A DNA stretch of 64,000 bases from Bacteroidota bacterium (GTDB taxonomy: Bacteria > Bacteroidota > Bacteroidia > Chitinophagales > BACL12). A program made the position numbers and the translations under genes. How positions within the stretch are numbered: the stretch's first letter is position 1; each line of letters starts with the position of its first letter. The stretch spans positions 124,001-188,000 of the forward strand of contig JADJIS010000002.1 in assembly GCA_016706865.1 (NCBI GenBank). Direction: 5' to 3'. The notes beneath the pieces are model-generated. The model ran no database searches, was not told where the DNA came from, and saw nothing but the letters and a program-made list of their open reading frames with translations. Positions 7,061-15,669 of the stretch are shown in pieces.

Positions 7061-10000
7061 ATGGAAAATCAGAGCAACTACAATATATTGATCACCAAGC
7101 TGGATGCCTTCATCCGGAAGTATTATTTAAACCAGCTTATAAGAGGGATTTTATTCTCCGCTGCCATACTTATCAGCGCCTATTTGCTGTTCAGTTTGCT
7201 CGAATACCGCTTTTATTTTTCAGAAGCAGTTCGAAAAGTGCTTTTTTATAGTTTTTTACTTGGTTCGGCTTTTATTCTCTATTCCAGGGTATTCACGCCC
7301 TTGTTTAAATATCAAAAACTAGGAAAACGCATCGATCATAAAAAAGCTGCAAGTATAATAGGTGATCATTTCAGCGAAATTCAGGATAAATTGCTCAATA
7401 TTCTTCAACTTAAAGAACAGGAAATTGGAGGAGCAAACGAATTACTCATTGAGGCAAGTATCAATCAAAAAATTGAAAGGATAAAACCGGTTCCATTTAC
7501 AATGGCGATCGATCTCAACAAAAACAGAAAATATTTAAAATACACTCTACCTCCGCTTGCCGTTTTTGTTTTTATATTATTTGCAGCACCTAACATATTG
7601 AGAGAGAGCAACTTCCGATTATTAAAGAACAATACCGCCTTCGAAAAACAAGCTCCTTTTACTTTCAGCATTATAAATAAAGAATTAGAAGTAGTGCAAT
7701 ACGACGATTATGAATTGTCGTTGAAAATATTGGGAGATGTATTACCCGAACAAGTGGTTATAGTTACTGAAACTGGTTCTTATACCATGGTGAAAGACCA
7801 AAAAGACGTTTATACCTATGTGTTTAATAAGGTTCCTGAAAAAACGGATTTCCATTTCCTCGCAAATGGCTACGATTCAAAGGAATACACGCTGGAAGTG
7901 GTTCCAAAACCAACTCTACTCAACTTCTCCATCAATTTAAATTACCCCGATTATACCGGTATTAAAGATGAAACACTTCAAAATACAGGTGACCTGTTAA
8001 TTCCTGAAGGAACAAATCTGGAATGGATCTTTAAAACTGAAAATACCGATCATATAGAACTCTTTTTCCCTAATGGCAAAGTGAATGCTTCCAATAGCGG
8101 AGGTTCCACGTTCAACATCAGCAGAAAGGTGATGGTGAATGAACTTTACAAGATCGGGATCGCAAATGGAAAAGTATACAACAGGGATACCATCAGTTAT
8201 AATATTACTGTAATTCCCGATTTGTTTCCAGAAATTACCGCTGAACAATTCAAAGACAGTCTCGATGAAAAATTTCTTTATTTCCTTGGGGAGATAAACG
8301 ATGATTACGGATTTAAAAACATGCTCTTCAAATACAATATCGAATCGCTGGATGCCGGTAACAATTATTTTATTAAGGAAGAGAATTCAACTCCAATTGC
8401 AATTCCCAAAGGGATAAAAAATAACCGCTTCACACACGCCTTCGACCTGAGAGCTAAAACACTTCAGCCCGGCGATCGCGTAACTTATTATTTTGAGGTA
8501 TGGGATAATGATGCAATTCACGGCAGTAAATCGGCCAGAACCGCTTCCATGCAGTTCCTTGTGCCTACCTTAGAAGAATTGGAACAAATGAAAGACGATG
8601 CAAATTCTTCCATAAAAGATAAACTGGATAATGTTTTGGATGATATTAAAGACATCCAAAAACAAACAGAAAAACTCGAGGAAAAACTTTTTGATAAAAA
8701 AGAATTGAATTGGGAGGATAAAAAGGAAATTGAAAAATTGATCCAAAAAAATCAAAATGTGCAGCAATCGGTGGAAGAACTTACCGAAGAGTTCAAAGAT
8801 AACTTGGACATGCAGAAAGAATACATGGAACCCAATCCCGACATCCTCGAAAAACAGGAAAAATTAGAGAAGATGTTTGAAGAAGTTGTGCCGGATGAGA
8901 TGAAGAAACTGATGGAAGAATTGGAGAAACTGATGGAAAAACTTAATAAAGAACAGAGTTTAGAGGAGATGGAAAAAATGCAAATGAACAACGAACAGGT
9001 TGAGAATGAGTTAGATAGAATGCTCGAATTGTTCAAACAAATGGAAATGGAGCAAAAAATGCAGGAAACTGTAGACAAACTCAACGAGCTGGCAGAAAAA
9101 CAGGAAGAACTTAGCAAAAAAACAGAAGATAAAAAATCAGATAACGCGCAAAACCTTGAGAAACAGGAAGATATAAACGAAAAGTTCGACGATATCCAAA
9201 AAGATATGGAAGAAATGCGCGAAATGAACAAGGAATTGGAGCAGCAAAAAGACATGGAGAATACCGAACAACAGGAACAATCCATTGAACAAAATCTCGA
9301 AAAATCGTCGGAACAAATAAAACAGGACAACAAGAAACAAGCTGCCCAGAGTCAAAAAAGTGCTTCTGAACAAATGAAGGACCTCGCTCAAAAAATGCAG
9401 CAGCAAATGAGTCAGGAAAGCATGGAGCAACAGCAGGAGGACATGAATGCTTTAAGTCACCTGCTCGATAATTTGATCAAACTTTCAGTTGACCAGGAAA
9501 AGCTGATGAATGATGTAAAAGGGATCAAGACCAACAATCCGAAATTTGTTGAGCTCATGGCGGAACAACAAAAAATTAAGGAAGACACCAAAATGGTGGA
9601 AGATAGTTTGATGGCTCTTGCAAAACGCGTAATGCAGATCAGTACTTTTATTACAAGAGAAATAACAGAAGTAAATCGCAATCTCGATAAAAGTGTGGAG
9701 CAGATGGGCGAACGTCAGGTAAACGAATCGAACTTATATCAGCAACTCGCAATGACCGGTTATAACAATCTTGCCTTGATGTTGGATGAAGTGATGCAAC
9801 AAATGCAGGAACAAATGGCGAAGTCGATGCCCGGTTCTCAAATGTGTCAGAAACCCGGAGGCAGCAAACAATCGGAAATGCCTTCTCTAGGAGAAATGCA
9901 AAAACAGCTCAACGACCAGATCAATAAGATGAAGGGTGATATGGAAGGTGGCAAACAGAAGGGTGAAAAATCGGGAATGAGCCAACAATTAGCTGAAATG

Positions 10001-10411
10001 GCACAAAAACAAGCTGCAATTCGCGATGCCATTCAGAAAATGGCTGAACAAATGGGTGGAGGAAATACGGAAGAAGGTAAACTAGCTAAACAACTACAGC
10101 AATTGGCCGATCAGATGGATAAAACCGAGGAGGATATTGTAAACAAACAATTGACCACCGAAACACTGAAACGCCAACAGGAAATATTAACCCGTTTATT
10201 GGAAGCTGAAGAATCAGATCGCAAACGGAAAATGGACAACGAAAGAAAATCCAACACGGCCAACGAAATTACAAGACCTCTGCCACCGGCAATAGAAGAA
10301 TATCTGAAAAAACGCAACGCAGAATCAGACCTTTATAAAACCGTTTCGCCGGAATTGAAACCTTTTTACAAAAATTTAGTAGAAGAATATTTACGGTCGA
10401 TAACCTACTAA
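7061..10411 (+). CDS. DUF4175 family giant membrane protein with coiled coil
   Basis: This 1116-residue protein has membrane helices at about residues 24-45, 60-80 and 160-178, then a beta-rich extracytoplasmic region (about 190-495). A very long Glu/Lys/Gln/Met-rich helical region follows (about 500-960), and a polar C-terminus ends KPFYKNLVEEYLRSITY. The N-terminus and overall layout match DUF4175, a Bacteroidota family of unknown function. The helical region has strong heptad character and low complexity (runs of QEQ, MEE, EKLE). The gene is followed 9 bp later by an RsbW-like ATPase, then ybeY and mnmG, so it probably belongs to a housekeeping transcription unit. A structural or envelope-sensing role is a guess. 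Confidence 0.8.
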   Translation: MENQSNYNILITKLDAFIRKYYLNQLIRGILFSAAILISAYLLFSLLEYRFYFSEAVRKVLFYSFLLGSAFILYSRVFTPLFKYQKLGKRIDHKKAASIIGDHFSEIQDKLLNILQLKEQEIGGANELLIEASINQKIERIKPVPFTMAIDLNKNRKYLKYTLPPLAVFVFILFAAPNILRESNFRLLKNNTAFEKQAPFTFSIINKELEVVQYDDYELSLKILGDVLPEQVVIVTETGSYTMVKDQKDVYTYVFNKVPEKTDFHFLANGYDSKEYTLEVVPKPTLLNFSINLNYPDYTGIKDETLQNTGDLLIPEGTNLEWIFKTENTDHIELFFPNGKVNASNSGGSTFNISRKVMVNELYKIGIANGKVYNRDTISYNITVIPDLFPEITAEQFKDSLDEKFLYFLGEINDDYGFKNMLFKYNIESLDAGNNYFIKEENSTPIAIPKGIKNNRFTHAFDLRAKTLQPGDRVTYYFEVWDNDAIHGSKSARTASMQFLVPTLEELEQMKDDANSSIKDKLDNVLDDIKDIQKQTEKLEEKLFDKKELNWEDKKEIEKLIQKNQNVQQSVEELTEEFKDNLDMQKEYMEPNPDILEKQEKLEKMFEEVVPDEMKKLMEELEKLMEKLNKEQSLEEMEKMQMNNEQVENELDRMLELFKQMEMEQKMQETVDKLNELAEKQEELSKKTEDKKSDNAQNLEKQEDINEKFDDIQKDMEEMREMNKELEQQKDMENTEQQEQSIEQNLEKSSEQIKQDNKKQAAQSQKSASEQMKDLAQKMQQQMSQESMEQQQEDMNALSHLLDNLIKLSVDQEKLMNDVKGIKTNNPKFVELMAEQQKIKEDTKMVEDSLMALAKRVMQISTFITREITEVNRNLDKSVEQMGERQVNESNLYQQLAMTGYNNLALMLDEVMQQMQEQMAKSMPGSQMCQKPGGSKQSEMPSLGEMQKQLNDQINKMKGDMEGGKQKGEKSGMSQQLAEMAQKQAAIRDAIQKMAEQMGGGNTEEGKLAKQLQQLADQMDKTEEDIVNKQLTTETLKRQQEILTRLLEAEESDRKRKMDNERKSNTANEITRPLPPAIEEYLKKRNAESDLYKTVSPELKPFYKNLVEEYLRSITY

Positions 10412-10420
10412 ACACTGTAA

Positions 10421-10831
10421 ATGTCGGTAGAACAAATAACGAAACAAATCTGTCTTAAATCTCAACCCGCTAACATAGTCCTTATCGAACCTTTTATTGA
10501 AGAGGTTAGAAAGAAATTGGAAATTGCTGATGAAGTTTATGGCAATATTCTGGTATGTATAACGGAGGCAGTAAACAACGCTATCCTGCATGGCAATAAG
10601 TCTGACAGCGATAAAGAAGTTACCATTTCCATAAAAAAGGAAAGCAATAAACTAACTTGTCTTATTAAGGATCAGGGCTGTGGATTCGATTTTTCCAACC
10701 TTCCTGATCCCACAGCCCCCGAAAACATTGAAAATACAGGAGGAAGAGGAATATTTCTGATGAAACATCTCTCCGACCTGGTAGTTTTTTCAAATGATGG
10801 CAGCAAGGTTGAAATCCAATTTCGTCTCTGA
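10421..10831 (+). CDS. RsbW-like anti-sigma factor / GHKL ATP-binding protein
   Basis: This 136-residue single-domain protein shows the Bergerat (GHKL) ATP-binding motifs in order: N-box ITEAVNNAILHGNK (about residues 49-62), G1 box DQGCGFDF (about 86-93) and G2 box GGRGIFLMKH. These are typical of the HATPase_c_2 family of serine kinases that bind a sigma factor and phosphorylate an anti-anti-sigma partner. No STAS-domain antagonist or sigma gene lies beside it, so its partner is unknown. It lies 9 bp after the DUF4175 gene, and its TGA overlaps the ATG of ybeY by one base (TGATG), so coupled translation is expected. The biochemical family is secure, the regulatory target is not. Confidence 0.85.
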   Translation: MSVEQITKQICLKSQPANIVLIEPFIEEVRKKLEIADEVYGNILVCITEAVNNAILHGNKSDSDKEVTISIKKESNKLTCLIKDQGCGFDFSNLPDPTAPENIENTGGRGIFLMKHLSDLVVFSNDGSKVEIQFRL

Positions 10832-11256
10832 TGAGCAATGTTACCTTCGTTTCTAACCAAACGGATTTCAAATTAAAACAAGCTTCCCGGCATCGCACCT
10901 GGGTGGAACGCATCATCATTGCCAACCATAAATTTCCATCTGATATTCAGTTCATTTTTTCTACGGACGATTTCATCGCCGACCTGAATAAACAATATCT
11001 CCATCACAGCACTTTAACCGATATCATCACGTTTAACTACAACTCCGGCAATTATATCTCCGGTGATATCTTTATAAGTATCGACAGAGTAAAAGAAAAC
11101 GCAGAAAAATTTAAAACGGATTTCTATCCCGAACTCCAGCGTGTAATGATCCATGGAATTCTCCATCTGCTCGGCTACAACGACAAAACCGAAGCCGAAA
11201 AAAGGAAGATCCGCAAAAAAGAAGACGAATCACTCCAGATATTAGATCGGATCTGA
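10831..11256 (+). CDS. ybeY: Endoribonuclease YbeY (16S rRNA maturation)
   Basis: This 141-residue protein contains the UPF0054 metal-binding motif as MIHGILHLLGYNDKT. Proteobacterial YbeY reads HGxLHLxGYDH; the third histidine is replaced here by a lysine, a form I associate with other Bacteroidota. YbeY is a zinc-dependent RNase involved in 16S rRNA 3'-end processing and ribosome quality control. The preceding YLHHSTLTDIITFNY segment is also typical (the family has L-N..yR..d.pTDVLSF). The ATG overlaps the stop of the RsbW-like gene. The length is normal for the family. It is the last gene before a repeat-filled gap holding parS-like sites. Confidence 0.92.
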   Translation: MSNVTFVSNQTDFKLKQASRHRTWVERIIIANHKFPSDIQFIFSTDDFIADLNKQYLHHSTLTDIITFNYNSGNYISGDIFISIDRVKENAEKFKTDFYPELQRVMIHGILHLLGYNDKTEAEKRKIRKKEDESLQILDRI

Positions 11257-11313
11257 GGACGTGAATCGTCAATCGTGAGTCGTGAACCCGTTCTATACAC
11301 CGTGGTTAATGCT

Positions 11314-11338
11314 GTGGTTGGTGTTTTTTACCAACCAC
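11314..11338. repeat. Hairpin repeat GTGGTTGGT...ACCAACCAC
   Basis: This perfect 9-bp stem with a 7-base T-rich loop is followed by TGGAGGG. A close copy (one extra base in the left arm) is at 46392-46417, in both cases beside CGTGAATCGT words. A looser relative (TGGCTGGTG ... CACCAGGCCA) is at 30781-30804. No T-run follows, so it is not an obvious terminator. Confidence 0.65.
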
Positions 11339-11402
11339 TGGAGGGTAGGCGTGAATCGTTATTCCGTGGAGATTAACTCCCTTAATAACGGGTTCATACA
11401 AA

Positions 11403-11418
11403 GGTTTCACGTGGAACA
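11403..11418. promoter_or_regulatory. parS-like centromere site 1
   Basis: The 16-mer GGTTTCACGTGGAACA matches the ParB-binding parS consensus (TGTTCCACGTGGAACA type) with two mismatches and a perfect CACGTG core. It is the weakest of three sites within 210 bp. Confidence 0.6.
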
Positions 11419-11484
11419 AAATCAACAACCACTGGAAGTTTTCCCGGACTCACGGCTCACGATTGAAGGTTCACGAACTTCAAA

Positions 11485-11500
11485 GGTTCCACGTGGAACA
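11485..11500. promoter_or_regulatory. parS-like centromere site 2
   Basis: The 16-mer GGTTCCACGTGGAACA differs from the palindromic parS consensus only in its first base. It lies 82 bp from site 1. Confidence 0.75.
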
Positions 11501-11596
11501 ATCCAAATACCAAAAATTTCAACTTATATATATTAGCATCCCCAACACGGATTCACGATTTCCGATTCACGATGCACGCGCCCAGATTCACGAACT

Positions 11597-11612
11597 TGTT
11601 CCACGTGGAACT
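11597..11612. promoter_or_regulatory. parS-like centromere site 3
   Basis: The 16-mer TGTTCCACGTGGAACT differs from the parS consensus only in its last base. It lies 112 bp from site 2 and 36 bp before the mnmG start codon. ParB spreading from here could overlap mnmG expression; that is inference. Confidence 0.75.
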
Positions 11613-11632
11613 TTCATCGCCTATAAAATCTT

Positions 11633-11640
11633 TACCTTTG
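11633..11640 (+). promoter_or_regulatory. mnmG promoter -7 box
   Basis: TACCTTTG is an exact TAnnTTTG box and ends 7 bases before the mnmG ATG, implying a leader of only a few bases. The upstream -33 element is not clear. Confidence 0.55.
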
Positions 11641-11647
11641 CAGAACC

Positions 11648-13510
11648 ATGTTCAAAGAATACGATGTAATAGTAGTAGGTGCCGGTCACGCCGGATGTGA
11701 GGCAGCCGCCGCAGCAGCCAATATGGGTTCCTCTGTATTGCTTGTTACGATGAATATGCAAACCATAGCACAAATGAGCTGTAACCCAGCCATGGGTGGG
11801 GTTGCAAAGGGACAGATCGTAAGGGAAATTGATGCTTTAGGGGGATATTCGGGAATTGTGACGGATAAAACCATGATACAATTCCGTATGCTGAATATAT
11901 CTAAAGGTCCTGCTATGTGGAGCCCGAGGGCACAAAGCGACAGAATGTTGTTTGCGGGAGAATGGCGTAATAAGTTGGAACAAACACCTAATGTAGATTT
12001 TTGGCAAGATACCGTGGCGGGATTAATAGTTAAGAATGGAGTTGTGGGTGGAGTTAAAACTTCCATGGGGATGGAGATCAGATCAAAATCGGTGGTGCTT
12101 ACCAACGGGACCTTTTTAAACGGTTTAATACATATTGGAGAAAAGAATTTTGGCGGCGGTAGAATGGCAGAAAGGTCAGCTACCGGTATCACGGAACAAT
12201 TGATCACTCTGGGTTTTGAAAGTGGAAGAATGAAGACGGGAACACCTCCAAGATTGGATGGGAGAAGTTTGAATTATGATCTGATGGAAGAACAAAAGGG
12301 AGATGAAAAACCTGGAAAGTTCTCCTATACCAATACCACAGCATTAAAAAAACAGAGGAGTTGTTATATTACTTATACTTCGGAGGCAGTGCATGCAGAA
12401 TTAAAAAAGGGTTTTGAAAAATCTCCAATGTATTCAGGGAGGATAAAAGGCCCGGGTCCAAGATATTGCCCTTCCATTGAAGATAAAATAGATCGCTTTG
12501 CATCCAAAGACAGGCACCAGATATTTGTGGAGCCTGAGGGTTGGAATACAGTGGAGGTTTATGTCAACGGTTTTTCTACGAGTCTGCCGGAGGAAGTTCA
12601 GTATGCAGCACTTAAAAAAATAGTCGGTTTTGAGAATGTAAAAATGTTCAGACCCGGCTATGCAATTGAGTATGACTATTTTCCTCCCATGCAATTAACC
12701 AATACATTGGAAACTAAATTGGTTAAGAACCTCTTTTTTGCCGGACAGATTAATGGCACTACCGGTTATGAAGAAGCAGCCTGTCAGGGACTTATGGCCG
12801 GAATTAATGCTCATCAGGCCGTCTTTGAAAAGGAACCTTTTGAAATTGACAGGAGTGAAGGATATATAGGGGTTTTGATAGACGATCTGATCACAAAAGG
12901 CACTGAAGAACCTTATAGAATGTTTACTTCAAGAGCGGAATACAGAGTGCTTTTGCGTCAGGACAATGCGGATCTCAGACTTACGGAAAAGGCCCATAAA
13001 ATAGGTTTGGCTTCTGATGAACGCATGAAGAGAGTAAATGAAAAGTTGGCAGCAACTTCTAAACTTATCGATTACCTGAGAACTACTAGTGTTGATCCGG
13101 ATCAGATAAATGGTTTACTTGAACAAAAAGGCTCTGCACCAATTAAACAAAAATCGAAGATCGCCGCCTTACTGGCACGACCACATATAGCTTTGATGGA
13201 TTTCAAAGGAATAAATGCAGCAATAGATACGGTATTCGATTCGTTTGAGGAAGAGTTTTTCGAACAAGCTGAAATAACAGTTAAGTACGAAAATTACATT
13301 ACAAAGGAAAAAGAGTTAGTGGACAAAATGCTGAGACTGGAAAATATTCTAATTCACGACACTATTAATTATAGTCTCATTCATTCCATCTCCCTGGAAG
13401 CAAGAGAAAAACTTACTAAAATAAAACCTAAAACTCTGGGACAAGCAAGCAGAATAAGCGGCGTTTCGCCCTCAGATATTTCTGTATTGATGATTCATAT
13501 AGGACGATGA
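11648..13510 (+). CDS. mnmG: tRNA uridine-5-carboxymethylaminomethyl modification enzyme MnmG (GidA)
   Basis: This 620-residue protein has the N-terminal FAD-binding motif DVIVVGAGHAGCEAA and then the MnmG signatures MSCNPAMGGVAKGQIVREIDALGG (positions 11773-11844) and GTPPRLDGR. The helical C-terminal domain ends in ISGVSPSDISVLMIHIGR. With MnmE it installs the cmnm5 group on U34 of certain tRNAs, using FAD, methylene-THF and glycine. The length is standard. It has its own promoter directly before the ATG and overlaps the downstream lipoprotein gene by 4 bases. In many bacteria gidA lies next to oriC; the three parS-like sites immediately upstream fit that pattern. mnmE is not in the window. 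Confidence 0.97.
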   Translation: MFKEYDVIVVGAGHAGCEAAAAAANMGSSVLLVTMNMQTIAQMSCNPAMGGVAKGQIVREIDALGGYSGIVTDKTMIQFRMLNISKGPAMWSPRAQSDRMLFAGEWRNKLEQTPNVDFWQDTVAGLIVKNGVVGGVKTSMGMEIRSKSVVLTNGTFLNGLIHIGEKNFGGGRMAERSATGITEQLITLGFESGRMKTGTPPRLDGRSLNYDLMEEQKGDEKPGKFSYTNTTALKKQRSCYITYTSEAVHAELKKGFEKSPMYSGRIKGPGPRYCPSIEDKIDRFASKDRHQIFVEPEGWNTVEVYVNGFSTSLPEEVQYAALKKIVGFENVKMFRPGYAIEYDYFPPMQLTNTLETKLVKNLFFAGQINGTTGYEEAACQGLMAGINAHQAVFEKEPFEIDRSEGYIGVLIDDLITKGTEEPYRMFTSRAEYRVLLRQDNADLRLTEKAHKIGLASDERMKRVNEKLAATSKLIDYLRTTSVDPDQINGLLEQKGSAPIKQKSKIAALLARPHIALMDFKGINAAIDTVFDSFEEEFFEQAEITVKYENYITKEKELVDKMLRLENILIHDTINYSLIHSISLEAREKLTKIKPKTLGQASRISGVSPSDISVLMIHIGR

Positions 13511-15162
13511 GAAGAAATCCAATTTATTTTTACATCCTTATTGCCCTGACTATTTACAGTTGTGCAAATGTGGTTACTCCCACCGGAGGAGAAAAAGATA
13601 TTATTCCCCCTACAGTTTTACAATACTCTCCAGATACAAATTCCCTCTATTTTGATGCTCCCGAAATACATATTCAGTATGATGAATACGTTGTTTTAAA
13701 TGATGTATTTAATCAGGTAATTATCTCTCCACCCCTGGATGGAATTCCCGAATATAAAATAAAAGGAAAAACACTTACCATTAAATTAAATTCTACACTT
13801 AGAGATTCCACAACATATACCGTTAATTTCGGTCAGGCAATTAAAGATAATACCGAAGGAAACATATTAAATAATTTTACATATGTATTTTCCACGGGAA
13901 GTTATCTCGACTCTTTGCAGATCTCCGGAAAAGTAACAGATCTTTTAACAGGCGCTCCTTCAGAAAAAACTTTTGTTGTTTTATATTATGAACCTACCGA
14001 CAGTTCTTTTCGAACACAACAGCCGTATTATTTTACAAAAACAGATGAAACCGGGAATTTTAAAATATCCAATATTAAAGCCGGAGAATATAAATTGTAT
14101 GCATTAGAAGACCAAAATTTTAATTATTTCTATGATCTTCCAAACGAAAGAATTGCATTTCAACGTGAAACAATTTATATAGATTCCAATATAACAGATC
14201 AAAAACTGCAGATATTTTCTGAAGAAAAGATCAGACAAAATCTGTTAGAAACAAAGTCACAAAGATATGCTCAAACACAAATGGTGTTTTCAAGACCCAG
14301 TACTGAGGTAAGTATAACTTCATTAAACCCAATTTCTGAAAAGATTTATTTCACAAAAAACAAATCTCTGGATACCATTATAGTATGGTCTGACAATTAT
14401 AAACTTGATACATTCAGATTAAAAATAAATTACGACACTACAGAAATAATTAAAAAAATAAGTTTAAAATCAATTCCGGTCGATTCCAATTTTCAATTAA
14501 ATAAAAATACATTCACCAGTAATGTTACTGCAATTAACAAAGGCGGAGACACCCGTGCTGACTGGGATCCGGAGAAGGTAATAATTCTAAAATTTTATAA
14601 TCCGGTTTTATCTTTCGACACTACCATGTTAAAAATTTGGAGTGTGAACGACAGTGTTTTTTTGCCACACCCCATAATTAAAATCGATAGTCTGGATTCC
14701 AGAAAAGTTTATATTCAATATACCTGGAAACCGGAAAATGCTTATGATATAATTCTCGCTAAAAATTTCACGAAAGATATCTTCGGATTAGAAAATAAAC
14801 CTGATACCTTAAAAATACTTTTGAAAAAACAGGATGCTTATTCTTTACTCACAACTACAATTAAAAATTTGTCGGGACAAAATATTATTTTTCAACTTAT
14901 GAAATCTGATCTATCACCCGTGGAAGAAATCTATATTGAGGAAGCACAGTTTACAGGAGAAGAAAAAAAATATGCGGTAACAATTAATTATCTCGTTCCG
15001 GGAATTTACAGGATCCGCGCTATAATCGATCTAGATAAAAATGGAAAATGGTCGCCCGGTGATCTATCGAAAAATACACTTCCTGAACCGGTAATTCTTT
15101 TCCCAATTGATCAAAATTTACGCGCAAACTGGGAAAATGAAATTGATTGGGTAATAAAATAA
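13507..15162 (+). CDS. Ig-like (Big_5) domain lipoprotein
   Basis: This 551-residue protein has an N-terminal signal with a probable lipobox Cys at residue 19 (IYSCAN). The motif TPTGGEKDIIPP follows, then an Ig-like Big_5 domain (about residues 35-135) containing YTVNFGQAIKDNTEGN. This N-terminal arrangement is typical of a widespread Bacteroidota lipoprotein family. A carboxypeptidase-like/CNA-B type beta sandwich appears at about 140-215 (TDETGNFKISNIKAGEYKLY), and further beta-rich modules follow. A second DLDKNGKWSPGD loop near the end resembles a calcium-binding turn. It probably sits in the outer membrane, facing either side. It overlaps mnmG by 4 bases (ATGA). No catalytic residues are apparent. 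Confidence 0.8.
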   Translation: MRRNPIYFYILIALTIYSCANVVTPTGGEKDIIPPTVLQYSPDTNSLYFDAPEIHIQYDEYVVLNDVFNQVIISPPLDGIPEYKIKGKTLTIKLNSTLRDSTTYTVNFGQAIKDNTEGNILNNFTYVFSTGSYLDSLQISGKVTDLLTGAPSEKTFVVLYYEPTDSSFRTQQPYYFTKTDETGNFKISNIKAGEYKLYALEDQNFNYFYDLPNERIAFQRETIYIDSNITDQKLQIFSEEKIRQNLLETKSQRYAQTQMVFSRPSTEVSITSLNPISEKIYFTKNKSLDTIIVWSDNYKLDTFRLKINYDTTEIIKKISLKSIPVDSNFQLNKNTFTSNVTAINKGGDTRADWDPEKVIILKFYNPVLSFDTTMLKIWSVNDSVFLPHPIIKIDSLDSRKVYIQYTWKPENAYDIILAKNFTKDIFGLENKPDTLKILLKKQDAYSLLTTTIKNLSGQNIIFQLMKSDLSPVEEIYIEEAQFTGEEKKYAVTINYLVPGIYRIRAIIDLDKNGKWSPGDLSKNTLPEPVILFPIDQNLRANWENEIDWVIK

Positions 15163-15296
15163 CGTGAAAAAAATATAAAATCCACAAAGAAAAACGGCGT
15201 TTATATTTAACCGCTGTGCAATTATTTTCCTTTTTCTGACACGTAGTCTCAAAACAATATTGAGAGCCTCAGAATTGATTTAAATGGAAATTTCGA

Positions 15297-15494
15297 CTAC
15301 ATCGAACCCAAAACGAATTCAGGCACAGCTGTTTTGCAATAATTCCAACCAAAGGTTTCTATACACCATTTTTTAAGTTCAAGGGCTTCATCTACCACTA
15401 ATTCTTTAATTGCCTTATTTAATTCTGTTCGAAACAGATCGTGATCAAAACTCACCTTCACAAGGATCATTTTGCAATACTCAAGCATCGTCAT
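15297..15494 (-). CDS. Conserved small protein, unknown function
   Basis: This 65-residue protein reads MTMLEYCKMILVKVSFDHDL at its start and contains a long charged helix. I recall proteins opening MLEYCK.ILxKVSFD in many Bacteroidota; in those, translation probably begins at the second methionine (position 15488). It has no signal or membrane segment, and the function is unknown. It is the only minus-strand gene between two plus-strand genes, so it probably has its own promoter. The conserved N-terminal block is the reason to believe this short frame is real. Confidence 0.6.
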   Translation of the reverse strand: MTMLEYCKMILVKVSFDHDLFRTELNKAIKELVVDEALELKKWCIETFGWNYCKTAVPEFVLGSM

Positions 15495-15669
15495 AAATTT
15501 CTAAAATTATCCTACCACTAAAACGGGTTACAATTTGCAAATGTTGCAAAAAAATGAGATTTCTTTATCATTAGATTTTAACACCTTAAAAATGCCTGCA
15601 CTACCTAAAAGACATTTTATTTTTCTAACTTTATTTCTAAATTTCGACAGCATCAAACTTCTCAGTATT

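Larger units (their letters stand above)
11257..11647. repeat. Intergenic region with CGTGAATCGT words and parS-like sites
   Basis: These 391 bases contain no credible gene. Variants of the word CGTGAATCGT/GATTCACG recur at about 11263-11290, 11351, 11450-11475 and 11550-11592. A 9-bp stem hairpin lies at 11314-11338 (GTGGTTGGT, loop, ACCAACCAC). Three parS-like 16-mers and the mnmG promoter occupy the rest. The word and the hairpin return together at 46340-46560. Confidence 0.7.

Noticed and set aside
9137..9430. Hydrophobic minus-strand frames opposite the DUF4175 coiled coil
   Set aside because: The hydrophobicity (Phe/Leu/Ser runs) is the antisense of Glu/Lys/Gln-rich codons, not a real membrane protein.
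11282..11669. Open frames between ybeY and mnmG
   Set aside because: They translate repeat words (DSRLTI, RFHVEQ) and parS-like sites and lack homologue-like features.
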